From: CAYSUS01 sp964434165
GTDB taxonomy: Bacteria > Planctomycetota > Planctomycetia > Pirellulales > Thermoguttaceae
Length of the DNA: 7,510 bases
Assembly: GCA_964434165.1 (NCBI GenBank)
Contig: CAYSUS010000193.1
Location: forward strand, 1-7,510
Reading direction: 5' to 3'
Positions 1 to 4,586 of this stretch are shown here, piece by piece. The notes beneath the pieces were generated by a model that saw nothing but the letters and a program-made list of their open reading frames with translations, searched no databases and was not told where the DNA came from. Positions within the stretch are counted from its first letter, which is position 1. Each line of letters begins with the position of its first letter. The translations under genes were made by a program, and so were the position numbers.

Positions 1-215
1 GTTTGCCAATTAAGATGCCTTTTTGAGACGCTCTTTCTATATAAATTGTGGCCCGATCGGACACTTCAACCGTTAAGAGGTCCTTCCTCGGACGGTCGCG
101 CCGAGCCCGAGGGGACACACGAACGATTCCTCAGAGAATCGGCGCCGCTCTGGGTGTGCCCTCTCCGGCCAATCCGGATGACCTGACTGACGCGGTTGAC
201 TCGGAACTTGTCCCT

Positions 216-222
216 AGGGAGG
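216..222 (+). promoter_or_regulatory. Ribosome binding site deciding the start of the first gene
   Basis: AGGGAGG lies five bases before ATG 228, close to an ideal Shine-Dalgarno. The upstream in-frame GTG at 48 is preceded only by an AT-rich stretch (about 38-46) with no purine-rich site. This favours the shorter 457-residue product. Confidence 0.65.
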
Positions 223-227
223 ACACG

Positions 228-1601
228 ATGGGCTTCGATGTGAGGAGGGCAGTCCGTTTCACGCCGTTTTACGCAAGACAGGTCGGTTGGCAAGACCACA
301 CACATGAACTGTTCGGGTATCTTGGCTTCATGCGTTTGCCCGATCCGAAGCAGTTTGTGCGAGCGGTGCGCGACTGGCAGCATGCCCATCCGCCGCTGAG
401 CCCAGACGGCATGCTCGGCCCGAAGACTTGGCGAAAGATGGAATCCGCAGTGAAACGATACAACGGGAGGAAGCCCCCCAACATCTTCGGGAAGGGAGAA
501 TACGACGGGAGGTTCTGGGTGTTCATGGTCGACTACGAAATGCACAAGAACACCACGGCACGGCGGGCTCCTCGACCCTCGCAGCACCGGCAACTGTCCG
601 ACCAGGAGGATCGCAGGATCGAAGAAGACGCCAAGCTCGCGGCCAAGCTGGCTCTTGACATCCGCGCTGCTTTGCCGATGAGCGGCGAAGCTGCAGCGGA
701 GTGGATTCATCCGAAGGGACCCTCGAAGCTCGCGACCGGACGACCCATCTCTCAGACGCTTCAAGTTGGGCAGAAATGGAAAGGTCCCGCTGGTAATCGG
801 ATTGTCCTTGGGTTTTCCATCGCCGGCTCCAATTACAAAGGCCATTCCTACGTCTTCTTCGCGACGGAAAGCGGCCAAGCCTACGTTCAGAACGAAGTAG
901 GATTCGAGGCGGATCTCCTGGCGTGGGTCACCGAAGACCTGACACGCAGCCTGAAGCCCGTGAAGTTCATGGTTGATCTTACCGGCAATGTGCTGGTCGG
1001 AGCAATTGCAGCGAGTGGTTGGGGAGGGTTCCTGCTTGTGACAACGATGGGGGTAACGCCGTGGATTATCAAACACCGCAATGATTTCGACGACTGGATC
1101 GACGCCTTTCTCGCTGTGCTTGCGGTTCGCGCGACATTGAAGGCGGTCGCGCCAACGCTCTACGACAAGGTGTTCGACTCTGTTCTAATCAGTGCATGGA
1201 GAGGCTTCAAGGCCGCATTTGGAATCTATGGAAAGCAAGTGGCTGGGGACATTCCTGAGTCCATCGCAGCTGACCCGAAGATCATTGGCCGTGGCGTTGG
1301 TGCTCTACTCGCAAAAGTAGGCAAGAAGGGCCTCGCCCAACGGCTCACAGTTGTTTCTGTGATCATCTTGGTGTTGCTCGAAGCAATCAAGGCCGGTGCC
1401 AAGGCAGTGCCTGGGGCAATCAAGATCTCGTCTTCGGAGCAACTGCGGACTGGGAAGCAGATCATTGACGAACTGAGAAAGGTAGGTGTGACCGTTACGC
1501 AAAGTGAAACGGAGAAGATCTTCAAAGAAATATGTGAACATCCGGACGAGGTGAAGAAGGCATTGGAGAAGCTAGACAGGACATTTGAGGCTTTCCGGTG
1601 A
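228..1601 (+). CDS. Uncharacterised protein: N-terminal peptidoglycan-binding-like module, hydrophobic C-terminal half
   Basis: Predicted 457-residue protein of unknown function. Residues about 5-71 look like a peptidoglycan-binding-type module: an AVR...YARQVGW stretch, a LGF segment, then FVRAVRDWQ and the hallmark DGMLGPKTW at about 60-68. A charged stretch (about 106-145) and a probably beta-rich segment (about 170-223, rich in Gly, Tyr and Phe) follow. The rest has hydrophobic segments at about 253-281, 291-306 and 373-389 that could span or insert into a membrane, then a charged, probably helical tail (401-457). No catalytic motif or clear signal peptide is seen. The start is chosen at ATG 228 because AGGGAGG lies five bases upstream and the recognisable module begins there; the frame stays open back to a GTG at 48 (517 residues), which lacks a Shine-Dalgarno. 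GC content is clearly lower than downstream, suggesting acquisition. A secreted or injected cargo-like protein is possible but is inference only. Confidence 0.75.
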   Translation: MGFDVRRAVRFTPFYARQVGWQDHTHELFGYLGFMRLPDPKQFVRAVRDWQHAHPPLSPDGMLGPKTWRKMESAVKRYNGRKPPNIFGKGEYDGRFWVFMVDYEMHKNTTARRAPRPSQHRQLSDQEDRRIEEDAKLAAKLALDIRAALPMSGEAAAEWIHPKGPSKLATGRPISQTLQVGQKWKGPAGNRIVLGFSIAGSNYKGHSYVFFATESGQAYVQNEVGFEADLLAWVTEDLTRSLKPVKFMVDLTGNVLVGAIAASGWGGFLLVTTMGVTPWIIKHRNDFDDWIDAFLAVLAVRATLKAVAPTLYDKVFDSVLISAWRGFKAAFGIYGKQVAGDIPESIAADPKIIGRGVGALLAKVGKKGLAQRLTVVSVIILVLLEAIKAGAKAVPGAIKISSSEQLRTGKQIIDELRKVGVTVTQSETEKIFKEICEHPDEVKKALEKLDRTFEAFR

Positions 1602-1769
1602 GGGGAGAGGCCGGGGATCCCTGGACCAAAGCGTTTCGGCCCTCGCCGCGCCCCAGGCGTCTTGATGCCGAACTCCCGGGCCTTGCGTTTCTAGAGCCCG
1701 CGTGGTAAGAGTAACGCTTAGGGGGTCGAACGTGGTGCAGCGGCACCTCAGGATCACGAGGGCCGTGCC

Positions 1770-2075
1770 GTGCTTTTCTATCAAGCCATTGTGGCTGCGG
1801 CGAAGACGACGGGACGAAAAAAGGCCGTGGCGGAGAAGATGCTGGCCACCGCGGATGCGATCCCGGACGACCAGGCCGGGCGGTACGTGCTGTTTCGCGC
1901 CGTGCGCAAGCTGGCGATCGAGGCGGACTCGGCTGAGATCGGCGTGCGGGCGGCATCCGTCGGTCTTGCTCATGCTTCGGGCTGGGATGGGACAGGTTCG
2001 GTTGCATGGCCTCGCGTCGGCCGTCGGAGGCTGAGGATTGCCGGTCGTGTGGAAACAGCGAGCGTGTCGGCTTGA
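1770..2075 (+). pseudogene. Remnant of a helical module from a larger planctomycete-type protein
   Basis: The open frame (101 codons from a GTG, and open further back to a stop at 1719) encodes a helical stretch with the pattern AVAEKMLATADAIPDD, then AGRYVLFRAVRKLAIEADS, then EIGVRAASVGLA. From memory, this pattern (paired helices with a D-D-x-A-x-R-Y-V-L-x-R-x-A-R/K-x-L-A core) occurs inside much larger planctomycete proteins of unknown role. Here it is isolated: it has no convincing ribosome binding site, and after about 1975 the frame turns into Arg/Gly/Ala-rich sequence with no sense of a domain. It therefore looks like a fragment left after deletion or recombination, beside the compositionally distinct first gene. 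No other gene is supported in 1602-2149; 1602-1769 contains only a short palindrome around GGGATCCC (1611-1624). An expressed small protein cannot be excluded. Confidence 0.4.
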
Positions 2076-2149
2076 CGGGCCGCGGCACAGCGCTCAAGCT
2101 TACCTGCGGAAGCGAGACCCGCCCGTGGAAGCGGAAGGAAGTCGCGATC

Positions 2150-2566
2150 ATGCCAGGCGCTCGTACGGCGATCCTCTGGGGGCTTGCTGCGGCCGCGGCA
2201 ATCGCGGTCACGGGGCAGGGTTGCGGTCGTGGGTCCTCGGGTGGTCCCGTGGGCGGCGTGATCGTCTTCGAGGGCCTTTACACGAGCGACGGCGTCGGGG
2301 AAATGGAAGCGGTGAGCATCGTGGACGAGGCGGTCGCCAAGGAGCTCGCCTCGTTCTTCCCGAGCTACGAGGCCTGCCCGTCCAGCAGCATGGCGGGCGA
2401 ATGGAAATCGGGATACACGGTTTACCTCGGGTCCAGAGACGGGCGCGCGGTCCGCATCATGGTCTCGTTCGACGGCGAGTCGTGGTCCGTGGGTGACGGC
2501 GATTTTCAGACCAAGGGGGACTTCGCGGCGTTCGCCGAGGAGTTGAAGCGTCGCGCTGCACGCTGA
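2150..2566 (+). CDS. Small putative lipoprotein of unknown function
   Basis: Predicted 138-residue exported protein that I do not recognise. A short N-terminus with Arg5 is followed by a hydrophobic Ala-rich core (about residues 7-20) and then TGQGC, with Cys25 as the likely lipidation site. The lipobox is imperfect because Gly and Gln occupy positions where Leu and Ala/Ser are usual. A Gly/Ser-rich spacer leads into a small mixed alpha/beta domain: a helix near EAVAKELASFFPSY (60-73), strand-like segments around GYTVYLGS and AVRIMVSF, and a C-terminal helix ending at Arg138. Start choice: the frame is open back to 2006, but the ATG at 2150 has GGAAGGAA nine bases upstream and places the signal peptide at the very N-terminus. 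The next gene, sixA, begins 23 bases after the stop, so the two may share a transcript. Confidence 0.72.
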   Translation: MPGARTAILWGLAAAAAIAVTGQGCGRGSSGGPVGGVIVFEGLYTSDGVGEMEAVSIVDEAVAKELASFFPSYEACPSSSMAGEWKSGYTVYLGSRDGRAVRIMVSFDGESWSVGDGDFQTKGDFAAFAEELKRRAAR

Positions 2567-2589
2567 AGCGCACTTCATGAGGTCTTGCC

Positions 2590-3084
2590 GTGGACCTGTT
2601 CATCCTCCGACATGCCTGGGCCGAGGAGCGCAGCGAGACCCGTTGGCCCGACGACGGGCTCCGCCCGCTGACGGCCGAGGGCCGAGATCGCATGGCCAAG
2701 GTAGTCGGCAAGCTGGCCGACGCGGGAATGGGGCCGGAGCTGATCGCCACCAGCCCGCTGGTCCGCTGTCGGCAGACCGCGGACATCGTGGCTGGGGGAG
2801 TGGCGCGCGAGCCGCCCGTCGTGGAGCTGGCCGCGTTGGTGCCCGGCAGCGACCTGGACGCGCTCGTGGAGTGGACCGCGGGCCAGGCCGAGGAGCACGA
2901 GGCGATCGCCTGGGTGGGCCACGCCCCGGACGTGGACCTGCTGTGCGCCGAGTTGATCGGCAGCGGCGAGGGCCTGATCCGCTTCGCCAAGGGGGCCGCG
3001 GCATGCGTTCGCTTTGACGAGGAGATCGCCCCGGGCCGCGGCGAGTTGCGGTGGCTGGTCACGGCCAAGGTGCTGGGATGCTGA
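2590..3084 (+). CDS. sixA: SixA-type phosphohistidine phosphatase (histidine phosphatase superfamily)
   Basis: A 164-residue cytoplasmic protein, close to the roughly 160 residues of Escherichia coli SixA. Superfamily motifs are in order: RHA at 7-9 (Arg7 and the nucleophile His8, which carries the phosphate during catalysis), LRPLTAEGR at 24-32, ATSPLVRCRQTA at 53-64 (the phosphate-binding Arg is probably Arg59), and VGHAPD at 109-114 with the second conserved His111. FAKGAAACVRFD (132-143) matches the late segment typical of SixA-like members. Known SixA proteins remove phosphate from phosphohistidine, for example on histidine phosphotransfer or nitrogen-PTS proteins; the substrate here is unknown, since no kinase or PTS gene is nearby. 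The start is GTG with GAGG (2579-2582) seven bases upstream; an ATG at 2577 is in another frame. All core residues are present, so it should be active. Confidence 0.9.
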   Translation: MDLFILRHAWAEERSETRWPDDGLRPLTAEGRDRMAKVVGKLADAGMGPELIATSPLVRCRQTADIVAGGVAREPPVVELAALVPGSDLDALVEWTAGQAEEHEAIAWVGHAPDVDLLCAELIGSGEGLIRFAKGAAACVRFDEEIAPGRGELRWLVTAKVLGC

Positions 3085-3127
3085 GATGCCGGCTCGGCCG
3101 TGGCTTTCGTCGAGGCGCCGCGTGGAG

Positions 3128-3133
3128 CATAAT
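3128..3133 (+). promoter_or_regulatory. Possible -10 box for the oxidoreductase gene
   Basis: CATAAT sits in a small AT-rich island inside an otherwise GC-rich gap between sixA and the oxidoreductase. The matching -35 region (about 3104-3110) is a poor fit to TTGACA, so this is a weak call. The 170-base gap makes a separate promoter plausible. Confidence 0.22.
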
Positions 3134-3165
3134 AGGGGCCGACAACGTGAAAGCCGTCGAGAGAG

Positions 3166-3230
3166 GGGGACGGGCACCGTTTGTGCGAAGCACCCTTCGG
3201 GCGGCCGCGCCGCAAACGGGGCCAGTCCCC
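3166..3230. repeat. Long imperfect palindrome resembling a REP-like element
   Basis: The left arm (3166-3183) and right arm (3213-3230) are inverted copies pairing at 16 of 18 positions, with mismatches at 3172/3224 and 3176/3220. The arms have the form GGGGAC-x-GGC-x-CCGTTTG. The 29-base centre contains a second small hairpin, CGAAG/CTTCG (3186-3190 with 3195-3199, loop CACC), and the palindrome GCGGCCGC (3201-3208). The GGGGAC-x-GGCACCGTTTG head recalls, from memory, dispersed REP-like elements mobilised by RAYT transposases in planctomycetes, verrucomicrobia and deltaproteobacteria. It lies 81 bases after the sixA stop and 24 bases before the oxidoreductase ATG. In RNA it would form a strong stem, which could end the upstream transcript or affect translation of the next gene. 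There is no U-tract, so it is not a standard intrinsic terminator. Confidence 0.6.
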
Positions 3231-3254
3231 TCCCAACTTCAGAAGGAACCCGCC

Positions 3255-4574
3255 ATGACCGCTCCCCGACGCGTTTCCCGCCGTCAGTTCCTCGCCACCA
3301 CGGGTGCCGCCTCCGCCTCGGCGCTGGCCGCGCCGCACCTGGTCCCCCGCCACGTCCTGGCCGGGCCCGAGGGGCCGGGGGCCAACGACAAGATCGGCGT
3401 GGGTGGCATCGGCATTGGGCGCCAGGGCGGCGGCCTGGTGCGGAACATGCCTAAGGACGCCCGGTTCGTGGCCATCTGCGACATCAACAAGCCCCGCTGC
3501 GAGCAGCTCGCCGCGAAGTACAACGCCGAGGGCTACCACGACTACGAGAAGCTCCTGGAGCGCAAGGACGTGGACGCGGTGATCACGGCCACGCCCGACC
3601 ACTGGCGCGCCCTGGTCTCGATCCGCGCCTGCCAGGCGGGCAAGGACGTGTACGCCGAGAAGCCCATGACCCTGACCATCCGCGAAGGGCGGCTGATGGC
3701 CCAGGCCGTGCGCAAGTACAAGCGCGTGTTCCAGACCGGCAGCCAGCAGCGCTCCAATGCCAAGAACCGCTACGGCTGCGAGCTGATCCGCAACGGCCGG
3801 ATCGGCAAGCTCCAGATGGTCATCGGCCACAATTACCCCAGTCCCTGGGAGTGCGCGCTTGAGGGCCAGCCCGCCCCCGAGGGCCTCGACTGGGACCGCT
3901 GGTGCGGCCCGACCGAGGTGGTGCCCTATCACAAGGACCTGTACACGCCGCGGGCCAACCCGGGCTGGATCAGCTTCCGGCCCTATTCGGGCGGCGAGAT
4001 GACCGGCTGGGGCGCGCACGGGCTGGACCAGATCCAATGGGCCCTGGGCATGGACGAGAGCGGTCCGGTGGAGATCTGGACCGAAGGGCCCGAGTTCGAC
4101 CCGCCGACCTACACCAAGCCCGAGTCGCGCTCGCGCGGCGAGAAGATCTGCCGGCAGCCGATGGTGTATTTCAAATACGCCAACGGCGTGACCGTCAAAC
4201 TCGACAACGGCAACCCGGGCGGGGCGATCTTCATTGGCGACAAGGGCAAGATCGAGATCTTCCGGGGTCGTGTCACGTCGAATCCGCCCGAGCTGGTCAA
4301 GGAGCCGATCCGTGACGACGAGATCCGACTCTACGAGAGCAACAGCCACATGGGCAATTGGTTCGCGTGCATGCGAACCCGCGAGCCGTGCGTGGCCGAT
4401 GTGGAGATCGGCCACCGCTCGGCCACGCTCTGCCACCTGGGCAACATCGCCCGCTGGGCGGGGCGCAAGCTCCAGTGGGACCCGAAGGCCGAAGAGTTCG
4501 TGGGCGACGAAGAGGCCAACGCCTACCTCGACCGCCCGCGGCGCAAGGGCTACGAGCTGCCGGAGGATATCTGA
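3255..4574 (+). CDS. TAT-exported Gfo/Idh/MocA family NAD(P)-dependent oxidoreductase
   Basis: Predicted 439-residue protein. A twin-arginine signal, SRRQFLATTG (8-17) with a following Ala-rich core and likely cleavage near VLAG (34-37), indicates folded export, probably with bound cofactor. The Rossmann domain follows: IGVGGIGIGRQGGG (47-60) is the glycine-rich nucleotide loop, with CDIN (75-78) at the end of the second strand, ATPDHW (112-117) and the family hallmark EKP (135-137; Lys136 is typically catalytic). The C-terminal substrate domain contains LDWDRWCGP (211-219) and GGEMTGWGAHGLDQ (246-259), where His255 and Asp258 match the conserved G-x-H-x-x-D signature. Members oxidise or reduce sugars and related polyols; the exact substrate cannot be read from sequence. 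Start: ATG 3255 with AAGGA seven bases upstream. The frame stays open back to 3051, but that extension would translate the palindrome and displace the signal peptide. Confidence 0.92.
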   Translation: MTAPRRVSRRQFLATTGAASASALAAPHLVPRHVLAGPEGPGANDKIGVGGIGIGRQGGGLVRNMPKDARFVAICDINKPRCEQLAAKYNAEGYHDYEKLLERKDVDAVITATPDHWRALVSIRACQAGKDVYAEKPMTLTIREGRLMAQAVRKYKRVFQTGSQQRSNAKNRYGCELIRNGRIGKLQMVIGHNYPSPWECALEGQPAPEGLDWDRWCGPTEVVPYHKDLYTPRANPGWISFRPYSGGEMTGWGAHGLDQIQWALGMDESGPVEIWTEGPEFDPPTYTKPESRSRGEKICRQPMVYFKYANGVTVKLDNGNPGGAIFIGDKGKIEIFRGRVTSNPPELVKEPIRDDEIRLYESNSHMGNWFACMRTREPCVADVEIGHRSATLCHLGNIARWAGRKLQWDPKAEEFVGDEEANAYLDRPRRKGYELPEDI

Positions 4575-4586
4575 CCGCGGGCGGCG

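Noticed and set aside
23..45. A promoter made of TTGAGA and TATAAA before the first gene
   Set aside because: The spacer is only 11 bases. The AT-rich patch may still matter, but no proper hexamer pair is present.
66..1076. A 336-codon minus-strand frame opposite the first gene
   Set aside because: No recognisable motif, while the plus-strand product has a clear DGMLGPKTW module and a strong Shine-Dalgarno.
1598..1708. A 36-residue frame starting with GTG that overlaps the first gene's stop codon
   Set aside because: Too short, Arg/Pro-rich, with no ribosome binding site and no family resemblance.
1690..1745. A tRNA-like stretch with a D-loop-like TGGTAAGAG and GGGTCGAAC
   Set aside because: No acceptor or anticodon stem can be formed and the T-loop consensus is broken.
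2457..4436. A 659-codon open frame on the minus strand opposite sixA and the oxidoreductase
   Set aside because: Its translation is a low-information Ala/Arg/Gly/His-rich product expected opposite high-GC codons, and the plus strand carries two well-supported families.
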